Source of the DNA: Tachypleus tridentatus
Lineage: Eukaryota; Arthropoda; Merostomata; Xiphosura; Limulidae
DNA length: 64,000 bases
Reading direction: 5' to 3'
NCBI RefSeq assembly: GCF_004210375.1
Contig: NC_134835.1
Span: 68,788,447-68,852,446 of the forward strand
Below the pieces are notes generated by a model that was not told where the DNA came from, did no database searches, and worked only from the letters and a program-made list of their open reading frames with translations. Both the position numbers and the translations under genes were made by a program. Positions within the stretch are counted from its first letter, which is position 1. Each line of letters starts with the position of its first letter. This document shows, piece after piece, positions 35,446 to 47,889 of the stretch.

Positions 35446-37469
35446 AGAATCTACTGATCTGTTTTCACATCTATGTAGATAAAGTAGTTCATTTCACGGT
35501 TCCCACGTATGTCCAGTAATTGTCGTTTTTGTTTGTTTCTTTTAAACATATGGGACTCAATACGTGGGTTTTCGCTGGAGTAATTGGACCATGCTTTGTT
35601 CCGATACATCAGCTGTCTTTTTACTTGTCAGGCAACGAGAAAGAATTTGATTTGCGATAACTGGTTCTAGACCTCTCACTGTGTCTTTTGTCTATTTCTA
35701 CATGATGAAAAATGTTTCACAAACACTGTAAAAACGTTTTCAAACTCTGTCATATCATCCTTTCTTTATTTAAAAAAAAACGACAACAAAGCAACAACAA
35801 AAGAAACTTCGCTGTAGTTAACAGTTTGAAAAATTGCGCGGGTAAAATCACGCACAGCAGTTGTTAATAGATGCCACCTGGCAATAAAAATAAGTGTTAT
35901 CTGCTGTATTTCTCCCTCTGTTTCAATTTTCCTTCCCTTCAAATCGCCAAACTTGTGATACAGTAAAACAACTGAAACACAGAAGAGGCTTCCCAAGGGA
36001 GGTGCACAGCTTAGTGTGAGGTCGCTGTTTTCGAGGAAAAAGTACCGCGGGAGAGTGAAAACAGCATGTGGAAGAGTGAGGCAAACGGTCGATGTAGAAG
36101 CAACTACTGCTACAGCACCTAGACGACGTTGAGATTTATTTTTAGAAGATAGTTGGGTTGGAATAATGTGTTTTCTCGGAACAAACGTTGGATTGAAAAA
36201 TCGTGACTTTCCCGAAAATCCTCATAAAAAGTTTTGTGGTAAACAAATAAGAGCAGTGCACCAGAGTCCAAAAATTGTGGCATAATTATGTAAATATATT
36301 TTGAGCTTTAAGTCCAAAGTTATGCCACGTTAATACATTACGATCGATTTCAAGCGTATTGTAATGTTCTTTGATCACCAATAAATAAGATTAACATGAA
36401 TTATTTATTGTCAAAGCGAAGTAATGGTGTTTTAGTATAGTTTGTTTTTACAGGAAATGTACGATAATTACAAAGATGACATTTCTGTCATGTTGGATAA
36501 TCGTATTTTTATAACGATCTGTTTATTCACGGTTGTCGTGTATCTACTACTAAACACAGTTTATCAACGGACACGATCTACTAAATAAGCCAAGAGTTCA
36601 GGTTTCAAAATTTTCAATAATGTTAGGTTCATGTTTCACTTAATGTGTAACAGTGAGAAGTCAAATCAGCAAGGTTAAAATATTTGTTAAGGAAGATAAT
36701 TCAACCCCTACTTTCTAGCATGCTAATCATCGAGTGCAGCTTATCACTCATCGTGAAGATCATATTTATACAACTAAAACCATCGAAACTTACAATGGGA
36801 AATTTATATTGCACAAGTGTATCATGTGATTCGTGGTTTTTGTCTGGTAATCATAATGAAAACAAAGTACTTCTATGATAATTTTTTCAAGGTTGCTTCT
36901 ATAAAATAGGTTACGCTCTTAACTACACGCGAGTTGACGAGGTATACCATATATGGAAGTGTTTTCGTAAAACATCGATCAACTAATGTTGATTTATAGA
37001 CATTTTTATTTCAAGAGAATATTAGCATTTATATACAATATCAGGAACTGCAGTTTCATTGAACACGTCTACGTTATGAACAGTATACAAGAACCTCGTC
37101 ATGTGCACAATATAAAATAAAGAAAACTACAAGTATATATCTTTTTTAATTCGCGGCTTTTCTTGCTCATATATGACAGTCAAGAATCTTTATTTCTGAA
37201 AATAAATGTGTAACTCATTATATCATAAAAATCAAGCAAGTCTTATTTCCAGTGTTTATATATTGTTCTCTTTCCTTATTGAAACGTATATCAGTAAATT
37301 TCGCAATTCAAATCAATTATTTGAAAAATGTAATTAGACGAGCGAAATAGGGTAATTTGGTGTCAAGGCAATGTAAGTTTTGGTCCTTTGAAAAAAGCTT
37401 AAATTTAAATTTCACTTTAAACCAAATATTTCCTAGAATGGTAATTGCAGCATCCAACATATAATAATT

Positions 37470-37736
37470 GGCCCAGCATAACCAGGTGGATAAGACACTC
37501 GACTCCTCATCGGAGGGTCGTGAGTTCGAATCTCTGTCACACCAAACATGCTCGTCCTTTCAGCCGTGGGGCGTTATAACGTGACAGTCAATCCCACTAT
37601 TCGTTGGTAAAAGAGTAGCGTAAGAGTTGGCGGTGATGACTAGCTGCCTTCCTTCTAGTCTTACACTGCTAAATTAGGGACGACTAGCGCAGATAGCCCT
37701 AGAATAGCTTTGCGCGAAATTATAAACAAACAAAAC
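37470..37736 (+). repeat. SINE-1, unit B partner of 16004
   Basis: Same insertion as 16004-16281, with small deletions in the body (ttggcggtgatgac). Confidence 0.9.
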
Positions 37737-38372
37737 AAAACAATACAGAAATGAATTATTATCATTGCTGGCCTAACTGTACGTAATATTTTGTGAAACG
37801 AAATTGTTTTTTTGTTTGTTTTTTAGAACAAATATTCATTAAAAATATATACTGTTTTGCTGCAGTTTAAGAGATTGTTTCAGTGTTAAACCATTTGTAT
37901 AAATAGGAGAGTAGCCAATGTATTGTCGTGTATCGTGTTATATTGGGAGAAAGTATTAAATATGTTATTAAAAATATATTTTTATTGTGAAGAACTAGAA
38001 ACAGCTAACATTTGAAGTAGTCAGTTGATGTTCCCTTAAAAATAAAATGTTCAAACTATGGTAAGCTGTATCCTTTAGTCTTCAGTAACATTTTATACGT
38101 TAATAGTAATTTAATGAAATAAAATAAGTTTTAAGTTATTTCAGAACACATAATTTTAGGCAGCGAAGGAACAAAATATATAGTTTTTGTCAGGTGAATA
38201 AAATATCAAAATCCTAAATGACGTGTTACCATTTACAAGCTATTACAAATTTTGGTGGCTGACCACGTCGTTACAGTCCATGTCGTCACGTTCGATCATA
38301 CTAAATCTGAAGGTTGTGCTTCTTAACAATACTCCAGCAGCTAGGAAACGTTTTAAAATCTTATTGTGTGTG

Positions 38373-38433
38373 AACTCAGCAGATAGCTTAATGTGGCTTT
38401 GCTATAAGAAAACACACACAATAGTGTGTGTGT
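38373..38433 (+). repeat. SINE-2-like tail, unit B
   Basis: Partner of 16912-16972 with the same CA/TG runs. Confidence 0.55.
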
Positions 38434-38884
38434 GATTTGACTAGAATTTGCAGTTTCGGAATGATAGTTAGCCCCGTCCTTATCTGTATGGTAGTTTCTA
38501 TTTATAATCTATTCAAACCTTTTGAAAAATACAGAGGTGCAGGCTATTCAAAGAATAAATCTCAATTTTTAGTTTTTCTCACTATGTAATGAGATAAAAC
38601 AGACACTAAGGCTTTTCATGCCTGTACTTTAAAAGACGTGCCTAAAGATTATTGCTTGAAAAATGCATAAATCTTTTTTTATTATTTTTATGTCGATTTA
38701 TAAGTCTTATTTTTAAACACAAGCAGTAAGTCGTGTTCCCCAGGAAAACAGTTGTTATGAACAGCATATTAAACGTAACCAAAGGAGGCACCAGAGGCTA
38801 TATGCCTGCATCTTTGACTTTGTAACGAAGTGCCCCTTTGAGTGGGAAATTTAGACTTGAATAAACTCATCATTGCTCTTTCAG

Positions 38885-38964
38885 TTTTGTTTGTTTCTTT
38901 ACTTCAAGTTTAGCACAAAGCAACACAATGGGTTATATGTGCCACTAGGAGGCTTCGGTTTTGA
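38885..38964 (-). repeat. SINE-3-like fragment, unit B
   Basis: Partner of 17425-17497. Confidence 0.5.
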
Positions 38965-39104
38965 ATTAAGTAGTCAAAGTTCACTTAGAAAGTAAAATGC
39001 TCCCCCTACAACTAAAATATCTTTTACCGTATACTTTTTAAAATAAGTAAAAACCGAAAATTAAAAAAAAAACATTATTATGTAACTAATATTAAATTAA
39101 ATAA

Positions 39105-39350
39105 GGACTCGTAATCCAAGGGTCGTCGCGGGTTCGAAACCTAATCGCACCAAACATGCTTGCCCTTTCCGCCGTGGGGGCGTTATAACGTGACTGTCAA
39201 TCTCACCATTCGTTGGTAAAAGAGTAGCTCGAGAGTAGGTGGTGGGTGGTGATGAGTAGCCGCCTTCCTTCTTGTCTTACACTGTTAAATTAGGGACGGC
39301 TAGCGCAGATAAGCCTCGTGTAGCTTTGCGCGAAATTCCAAAACAAATAC
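39105..39350 (+). repeat. SINE-1, 5' truncated, unit B
   Basis: Partner of 17640-17887; the same truncation point shows it is one shared insertion. Confidence 0.85.
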
Positions 39351-39356
39351 ACAATA

Positions 39357-39538
39357 GGTATGTTTTATTCTAATTGGTTTTAATTTTATTACTGAGTTGC
39401 ATCACTTCCAAGAAAATCCTCCCTTATAATTTATCAAAAAAGTCTAAGTACGTACAGCACAGAAAAAATCAGGGAGATTTTTCTTGGAAGGTATGCTACT
39501 CAGTATTAAAATTAAAACAAATTAGAATAAAATATACC
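39357..39538. mobile_element. Hairpin MITE, unit B copy
   Basis: Partner of 17891-18069, with the same inverted arms and TA flanks. A few indels in the loop and right arm reduce the pairing slightly. Confidence 0.75.
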
Positions 39539-39658
39539 TACACAGCATTCACTGGGTAAGCAAGTTTCTAAAATATGCGTAAAGGTCTGTAATATCATAG
39601 AACTGTTAATAACAAGACACATGACTGAATCATAATTTCATGTAATAATACTCAAATC

Positions 39659-39930
39659 GTTTGTTTGTTTTTGGAATTTCGCACAAAGCTACTCGAGGGC
39701 TATCTGTGCCGTCCCTAATTTAGCAATGTAAGACTAGAGGGAAGGCAGCTAGTCATTACCATCCACAGCCAACTCTTGGGCTACTCTTGTACCAACGAAT
39801 AGTGGGATTGACCGTCACATTATAACGTCCCCATGGCTGGGAGGGCGAGCATGTTTGGCGCGACTGGGATGCGAACCCGCGACCCTCGGATTACGAGTCG
39901 CACGCCTTAACGCGCTAGGCCATGCCGGGC
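39659..39930 (-). repeat. SINE-1, unit B partner of 18189
   Basis: Same insertion with the same atactcaaatc target duplication. Confidence 0.9.
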
Positions 39931-40754
39931 CATACTCAAATCAGTGGGATGCAAATTGTTCTTGCTTTAAGTTTCCATTTATACCAGCAAGCCCGTATTA
40001 ATTAAATTAGTATGAGTCCCCTTGAATTGGGTACAAGCAATTATAATTAATACACATGGAGAAACTTAGAAGCATTTAGGCTAGATAAGGTTAAATTATG
40101 TGATACAAATAATATAATTTTAATAATAATAATTGTTTTCTACGAGGTTCACTCGCTTGGAGAAACAACTCAGGGTAGCACAAGCTTTATGTAATTTGCT
40201 TAATGTAACATTTTCTTCATAGTACCGCATAGTTCAACACTTCTTATTGTGGAAAGTTTAAAAGTCATGACCCAAGAGGCACTAAAACAATAAAATTTAA
40301 TTACAAAGAGTTGTATAAGTTTAAACTATTTAGTGTAAATAAATGTTGTTTCCTGCAATAATTAGATGTAACTACAGAAAGGGGAAAATGGTAATTTTGA
40401 TTTATTTTGTATTTTTATAGTGGTTACGAGGTCGATCGAATTGATCTAGTCTGTATTGGGTAATAATAGAACAAATAACAGATAAAACATGAAAAGCTGG
40501 TGGTCAGCATCGTCAGTAAGGGCTTTGGCGTAACAACGCCAGTTAGTGTGGCTCTGCATACTGGAGGTTAGTTTTATGATTAGTAAACCAAGTGATAACT
40601 TGAAATATTATTCCATTAGATACAAAAAAAAAATGCAAACTTTAAGCTGAAACTTCGGAAATGCACAGAAAGTAGCATTTTTGGTCACATGATAGGTAAA
40701 GAAGGAATTTCCATGGATTCTGCTAAATTTTACCAATTGTAAAAGCTGAATTTA

Positions 40755-42287
40755 CAGATACGACAGAAAGTGTTGTACCCCTGCGTCGTGAGTAGTTTTT
40801 TCCTCATAACTTAAAAAAGCATCACGATTAGGATAATGAAAGGAAATTGTATTATACATATTATACTAACACACATCTACATAAATTTTTTATGTAAATT
40901 GAATAACAAATAAACTGTTTATAAACAAATAACCAAACATAGGAGGGGCAGAAATTGTTCGTGCGTCTACTTTAATGGTCAGTTATGTAGCTTTTCAGGT
41001 GAATTACTTGGCGCAATCTCTTCTTATAGCTCTCCATGATCGTTTGACAGTACCCGACTGACATTTTCTTCCATTCTTCTTTACAGAATGCCTCCAACTC
41101 TTGCACGTTTTTCGGATGACGCTGATGAACCCTGGTCTTCGACTCATGCCAAACGTTTTCAATCGGGTTGAGATCGGGTGACTGCGATGGCCACTCAAGA
41201 ACGCTTATATGGTTCCTCTGCAACCAGGATTGTTCACATTTCGATGTGTGCTTAGGGTGATTGTCGAGCTGGCAGATCCAACGATGCCCAAGCTGCAAGT
41301 TCCGAGCATCATTCTTGATATAAGTGCCTAATATATCAACGTACTCTTCTTTTTTAATGATTCCGTTGACGCGGTGAAGACTGCCTACACAAGAAGATCT
41401 GAAGGAACCCCATAGCATGATCGAGCCCCCTATAAGGACGGTGTTCTTTGGAAGATTTTGTTCCCCCTTCTTACGGAAAATATTGCAAACATCATTGTGG
41501 TCGAAAAGCTCGATTTTAGTCTCGTCTGATTAAAGAATATTCTCCCAATACGTAAAGGGTTTATCTACATGCTTTCTTGCATACCTCAATCGTGCTTCTA
41601 AATAAATAGGATTCAAATGTGGAGTTTTACGAGGACGGCATGCTTTGAACCCAGAAGAGCGTAACATGTTCGTAACTGTAGAGGTGTTTACTTCAACCGC
41701 TCTTGGTTCTCTCTGGAATTTTGGTGGGCCGTCCGAAACGAGGGAGGTTAACAGTTGATCCTGTCAGCTTAAACTTGGCAATTATGCTTTGAACAGTATA
41801 TTTCGGCACATTAAATTGTGTAGCAATACCGGAAAGAGACACACGAGACTTGTATTTTAGAATAATTCGGTATTTTTAAATCACTGGACAGTTATATCCT
41901 GTTCTCCATGATGACCAAGCAAAAAATGACGAAGACGGCGCTACATTGAAGGAAGTACATTTTTTCCTGGTTAAATTCCAATAATTATGAACCCAGTGCC
42001 AAGTTCCGAATGTTATAATGTAGTTTATTTACCAAACTAAGCACAATGTTTACGGGAATATCAGTTTTTCACACGTTCTGAAATGTACGAGTACTTTCTG
42101 CTTCTCCTATTTTTGGTTATTTGTTTATAAACAGTTTATTTGTCATTTAATTTACATAAAAATGTATGTAGATGTGTCTTAGCATAATATTTGTAATAAA
42201 CTGTATTAGCCTAATCGTGGTACTTTTTAAGTTATGAGCAAAAAATCTACTCGTGACGCAGGGTACGAACACTTTCTGTCGTAACTG
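40755..42287 (-). mobile_element. Tc1-type transposon, unit B copy (longer)
   Basis: TA on both sides, ends CAG/CTG, TIRs of about 200 bp. It keeps the central transposase segment deleted from the unit A copy, making it the better template for the family consensus. Length of 1533 bp fits Tc1 elements. Confidence 0.93.
40972..41900 (-). pseudogene. Tc1/mariner transposase (DD34E), broken, unit B
   Basis: The C-terminal 148 codons are open (40972-41418): LDNHPKHTS and VLEWPSQSPDLNPIENVW keep the second Asp and the Glu at 34-residue spacing. Just upstream, SDETKIELFDHND holds the first catalytic Asp, preceded by TAA where Trp is expected. Then come NLPKNTVLIGGSIMLWG and, further upstream, the helix-turn-helix region. 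All three catalytic acids are thus present in sequence, but the frame is interrupted, so no functional protein is expected. Confidence 0.9.
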
Positions 42288-44362
42288 TATTGGTGGAATG
42301 TATTACTCTCCACCTATGACTTTGTTGTGATATGTGTAACAGTTAATGACATAGCACTGTGCTCTCTTCATTTCTTTGGGTCTTGACTTAGATAGTTGAT
42401 TTCACTCTTAGTCGTTTTACCTAGTCTACCAATTCAGACTTAACATATAGCAATGGCAGTCACATTGGCACATGTCACTCAATGATAAATAGTATTAACT
42501 GTTTCATTTTTATTTTTATGGCTAGATATTCACCAGAATCGGAAAGAAGAACCAATAATAATGCTGGCACTGTATCTTTGATATTTATAGCATGACATTA
42601 CTCCCTGTAGCATTCCTCGAGCCAAACCAGTGAAGAAGACGCCATTAACCCTAATTTTGTAATTTATGTATTTTAGCAAATACAATTTACTTATGAACTT
42701 CTTGGTGAATAAGTACATTATCTTCCAGCTGACTATACCATTTTACATATTTTGGGGCTTTGTCATAATGCAAACAATGAAGATACGATGAATTATAATA
42801 ATCTTTCAGTAGAATTAATTCCAAACGTGATTTTAAACAACAACAACAAAAAAGGAGTTGATATCGGATGGAGTGGCGATTTTGTAATTTTGTTGTAAAA
42901 TTCAAAGATATGTAGTGAGTTATTTTTGCTTTGTTCATCAGGGGTATAAACAACTCGATATTTAGCTTTATACGGCCGTAGACTTAACACTGGGTACCAA
43001 GGAAGCTATTCATGATATACGTGTATTAGATATTTGTGCTTCTTCCTAAAACAAATATAACTAGAGAGGCACTCAGTAGAACAAATACTCCTGCTTTGCG
43101 ATGTTAATCATATTCGGCTCTCGAGTAGTTTTGCGCGAAAGTCAAAAACAAAAACAGAACAGATACCCCTGCTTTCTTGTGTTAATCATATTCGGCTCTC
43201 AAAAAATACGAAAATGTGTCTGTATGTCCATTATTATCAAAGGACACGAATTATTTCTGGCAGGACAATAAGGAATAACATTCTATGTTATTTATCAAGC
43301 TTTATCAAAATCCAATCAGTTTGTACTGAGTTATAGAGAAAAATAGAGCGGAAAGAAGGTCCCCATGTTAACAGATAGGAATTATTTTATTTTAATAACC
43401 TTGACCTCTCCAAAAACTAGTTGAGTCATAGTCCAAATGATTACCAATTTTAGTCTAAATCCATTCAACTGTTTTTCATAAATCCTGCTAACAAACACAC
43501 GCACGCACGCACACACAGGAGTCAAAATATAACTTCTGATACCTTCAGTGGCAGTATTAATTATAAGAAATAAACAGATCTTGAATGTTTTCCCTAAAAC
43601 ATTACCATATTTTACTTTTAGAACTTATTTTATCTCGTTGTTTAATATTTTCCACTTGGACAAAAAATCCAATAATAAAGCTCAACTTTACCACCAATAA
43701 CAATAGGTCTGTATTAAATCCAGAAATACAACCAGAATTGGGGGCATACAAGTCACTAACTAATGGAAGTTTACTATTAGAATAAAGTATGGGCTCTGAG
43801 ACGGAGGTTTTAATATAAAATAGATATTTTAGCTTAGAGCTTTCAAATACAAAATTCTGTTTCCTTATTAATCAACTATATTAGAATTCTTATTAGATTT
43901 TCTATGATTCTAAAAATATTTTGATCAACTGTTAGCAGCCAGTTAAACTCATATATTTCAACCTTTCTATTATTATACTTTTTTATACAAGCTTCTTAAC
44001 TATGTTACTAGATTTGAGAGAAATAGCAATAGCAACTAACATCAAGGTTTGAATAGTGTTTTGGCTTTATTGCAAGCTTGAAAGTTTCGACGTTTCTTAC
44101 AGAATTTAGCTAGAGAGAGATCTCTTCAATTTCCACTAGGCTTTACGGAGAACTGATTTTCTTTACTGGGAGACCTACAATTTCTTCAAGAAGAACTTTG
44201 GAGAGAACTGAACATTTCAACTCAAACAAGTATTCTTGCGAGTGTCCAGATAGTATCTGCATCCACCTGCAAGTAGATTTGACACTTTATTGGACAATTT
44301 GTACAAACTCCTGGGTTTTCCCAGAACCAAAACCAAAACTTTTTGACTGGTTGCAGTTAGAG

Positions 44363-45612
44363 TCCGTAAACTGGCAGCCTGTTCACTTGTACCACTCCTA
44401 TCTTCTCTTGACATCAATCCTGCTTCAAATTTCTGACTCCATCCTCTGTCATAAACTTTTTCTGTAACTTTTACTCTGCTACGATGATGTCAGTTTATTA
44501 AAGACAAGCTCATGCCTTGCCCTTCACCTACGTGTTCTTATAACTGTGGTAGCATCACTTTTGTAACTGTTAATCTGGAACGTACTGTTCTCTCTCCCTC
44601 TTTATCAAACAAGCATTGTTATGTAACTGTCCTTGCTCTGCATTTTCTGCATTCCACATTATCGTTTCTTATAACTCATATTCTTGTCAAGCTGGGCTTA
44701 CATAATTTCATTAATTCCTGAAGCATTTAACATGTAATAACTCCTTAAATATTCACAAATATTTCACATTCATACATTCATTCACAAATTATCCACTGTT
44801 ACAACTGGTATGAGTGACTTTTTATGATCATTTGAGGGTGTTCTAATGGTGATCTTGTGACTCTGAATCCAAGAATCCATAGTTTGTATTTCGATGCTAC
44901 ATGTTCAAGCTCTACACTTTGGATCATGGATGAACTGAAGTGACAATCAAATTCCTTTATTCAACCAGACAGTAGTCACCCAAGCATTGGTACTTGTCTT
45001 GAAACCTAGTTGTCATTTTCGATTAAATCTTAGTTTCTTTGTTCTGGTGGTGTCACAAGATGATTTGTCACTCTCTTCTAATACTTATCAAAAAAACATT
45101 CACCTAGTGGGACAATAGGCCTTTGTCATTTTCCCAGGTCAAGAGAGTGATATCTTACGTGACAGCAAGTCATATGTTTTGTGTCAACCTGCACATATTC
45201 ATGACTAAATAATACTACTAGATAAAAGAATAGAGCCAGTGGTATATACCACACTTTCCTGTCTTCCTTAATTTAGGCTTAACCAAGCTGATAATTAACT
45301 TTGATCTTAAAACTAAATAGCATTCAACTAACGACATGAACAAGAAGCGTATTAACGATTCCTTGTTCGTAAAACATACCACACGAACGCCGTAATCCTT
45401 CAATACTTACATAAGTTAAATATTGTTTAACGTTGAAGTGACACAAAACACATAAACATAGATTTAACATGCAAGTATATAGAGTAAAACTAAACAAAAA
45501 AGAAGGAAAGAAAACTAAACCAAACAAAAATTCAGAAATACGCCGTTTGTTTTAAACCTGTACAAACTAATGATACAATAAGTAGAAAAAAACATATAAA
45601 ACCCCTGAATAT
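44363..45612. other. 1.25-kb block present in unit B only
   Basis: Unit A runs straight from gagtccataa to gattttgct, whereas B has about 1.25 kb between the equivalent points. I found no terminal repeats, target duplication or coding motif at its edges. It could be a deletion in A or an unknown insertion in B; a few shared bases at the edges slightly favour deletion. Confidence 0.5.
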
Positions 45613-46033
45613 TGATTTTGCTAGTTCTAACAAAAATTAACACTTTCACAACTACAATGTCTCTTCAAGAATCATCATTTCAGATACAAATCTGGCTAAC
45701 TGAAATACAAAAATAAACAAGAATATATTATTAAGGTAAACTCGTTGTAAATTAAAACCTGGTTTTTACTATAACTTAAAGAAGGTGTAATAGAAATAAC
45801 TTTACTTCAAAAATAAATCAAACTTACCACACACTATATAACACAGAAATTTTGTAAAATTTAAAATAAATCTTTTAGCAGAAATATGTAACACAATTAG
45901 AAGAACACTTCACTTTGATATACCTGAGTGGATGAAGGTATACGAGTTAGAATAAAGCAAATTATATTTGCATCATTAAAGGAAGTAGTCCAGTTTAATG
46001 TGAAACTAGAATCCATTAAAGTCATAGATAAAC

Positions 46034-46400
46034 AAATAAATTCATCCTCAAGGAATTATGCCTCCAAAAGAATAACAGGATATTTTTAGTGTGGAAAACA
46101 TGACAATTGCATTCAAAATTTTTTAGATACAGTTGTTGGTAATATGGAAAGAAGACAATATTCTTAAGATGAAAATTCTCTATCTATAAAAATACCAAAA
46201 TATCAAAATGAATTGTGTTTTATACAAATACCAGTCCAAAAGTCAATGGATTCATTGATGGGAAGTCTTACAGTAGTATGTTATTGAACACCGATTCTAC
46301 AGCTTTAGCTATTCGACCTGATCTCGTAACGAATGGTGGAAAATTGCCTCCTGAAAATGTATTAATAAAACGAATTGATGTGAAGAGCGTGTGGTCATAA
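46034..46400 (+). mobile_element. LTR-retrotransposon fossil (Gypsy-like), unit B
   Basis: Partner of 23640-24006, with the same knuckle-like and retropepsin-like stretches. Broken remnant, no LTRs seen. Confidence 0.4.
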
Positions 46401-46541
46401 AGCTCCTGCAACAGAAAACGCATCACCGATAATAGATATAACGAATATAGTGAGGTTGGAATAATATCATTATACACTTTAAATTCCCTAAGGAACTAAA
46501 TGAAGAATGTTTTGTTTTAAAATATAATGGGCCATTATATT

Positions 46542-47020
46542 TTATACTTAAACGGATGAAGATAGCACAGTGTCAACAGAAGAAGACTAATATTTTGTTG
46601 TTGTTTCTTAAGCATAAAACTAGAAATGGGCTTCTTTGCTTTGCACGCTGCAGGTTTGAAACACGATATTTAATATTATAAGCCCACAAACTTAATGTTG
46701 AATTACCGGGAGGTAGAGCAACTGCATTTATGACTGTAAACATGAACGTGTAGGTGAAAGTAAATTGCAGAGTACAATAATATGTCAACCACACTACAAC
46801 GTCTGTATCCATTGCCAACGACTCCTTTCACTTGAAGAAAAGACTATATAATTCTAGAATATTTATGTGTTTAAACATCATGCAGTAACAGACAAACAAC
46901 AGATTTATTGATGGTGAAACATACTGCATGTTTTGAGAGAACATTGGCCTGTCTTCAGGTAAAAGAAAGGCTGAAAGGAGATGTAAACGCATCCCCCCCC
47001 ACTTTATTTAGCTCACCATG
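46542..47020. other. Sequence between unit B and the recent copy, with a PLE-like tail
   Basis: Not related to the sequence after unit A. On the minus strand about 46865-46990 reads cctgaagacaggccaatg then ctctcaaaacatgcag and caataaatctgttg. This resembles the 3' ends of Penelope-like elements (a gaagac..gaaac pattern), but of another family than the PLE here. The remainder is unassigned; a C run (46993-47001) precedes the breakpoint. Confidence 0.4.
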
Positions 47021-47889
47021 GTATACTTAGAAGAAAATTAAAAAATACCAGAAATTCAAAACGGATATCGAAAATACTGCCAAACTTCAGACCACCTGAT
47101 TCGACTTACAGAATCAATTACTGACAGCTTTAACAAAAACGAATGCACTGTAGCTTGCTTTCTCGATATTGAGAAAGCTTTTGACACAGTGTGGCATAAT
47201 GGTTTGCGTCATAGATTGCATGAAATGGCTCTACCCCCAGGAAACTATTCGTTGGCTGTCCAACTTTCTGGAAAACCGAAAGTGCAAAGTAAATGTGAAT
47301 GGGGCCCACTCAGTGTCCTTTTCACCTGAAGCAGGAGTTCCGCAGGGAGGGGTTGTTAGCCCTATATTATTTATCATGTATGTGAGTAATATGCCTCTGT
47401 CCGACCTAAATTTAAGTTATGCATCACAGTTTGCTGACGATGTAGCAGTCTGGAAAAGTGCCCCACTCCTTCAATTGCAGCAACGAACCTACAACCAGTT
47501 CTAAATAACATCGAAGAATACTGCCAGAAATACAGAATTAAAATCAATATTCCGAAAACCCAAGTGATATTATTCAGCAGACTCAATAAGCTGAAAAAAG
47601 ATCCACCAAAGCTCAACATGAATGGATCACTTTTACTGACTGCTACTTCTGCTAAATTTCTAGGTCTAACCTATGATTCAAAATTAACGTGGTTACCGTA
47701 TATTAAAATATACTGAAACGAATCTGGAAAGAGCAAACTATGCAAGAAGTCTTTCAGGTAAAACCGAGGAACATCACCAGACAATATACTTAAAATCTAC
47801 AAAACGTACATTAGACCCATAATAGAATATGCATCACCTGCCTGGATTAACATAGCACCCACACATTTACAGAAACTTCAACGACAATC
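47021..47889 (+). mobile_element. Jockey-like LINE fragment, second copy
   Basis: Same as 25557-26427. It starts at the duplication breakpoint, so the upstream half seen in the first copy is missing. It shows extra homopolymer indels (for example taccccca for tacccca). Confidence 0.9.

Larger units (their letters stand above)
29015..46541 (+). repeat. Older direct duplication, unit B
   Basis: Begins at aacaggtgttt, the same point as unit A, directly after the PLE edge. Collinear with A throughout: ALDH1 terminal exons, diverged SINE tail, SINEs, hairpin MITE, Tc1 element, LTR fossil. Extra relative to A: hairpin block at 29691, 119-bp tandem copy at 30727, about 1.2 kb between two SINEs (33.1-34.4 kb), SINE at 35172 and block 44363-45612. 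Unlisted parts (about 30.1-31.5, 31.7-33.0, 33.3-34.2, 35.5-37.4, 37.8-38.8, 40.0-40.7, 42.3-44.3 kb) are AT-rich and show no gene. Confidence 0.85.

Noticed and set aside
44363-45612. Solo LTR
   Set aside because: No TG..CA ends, no target duplication and no second copy in the window.
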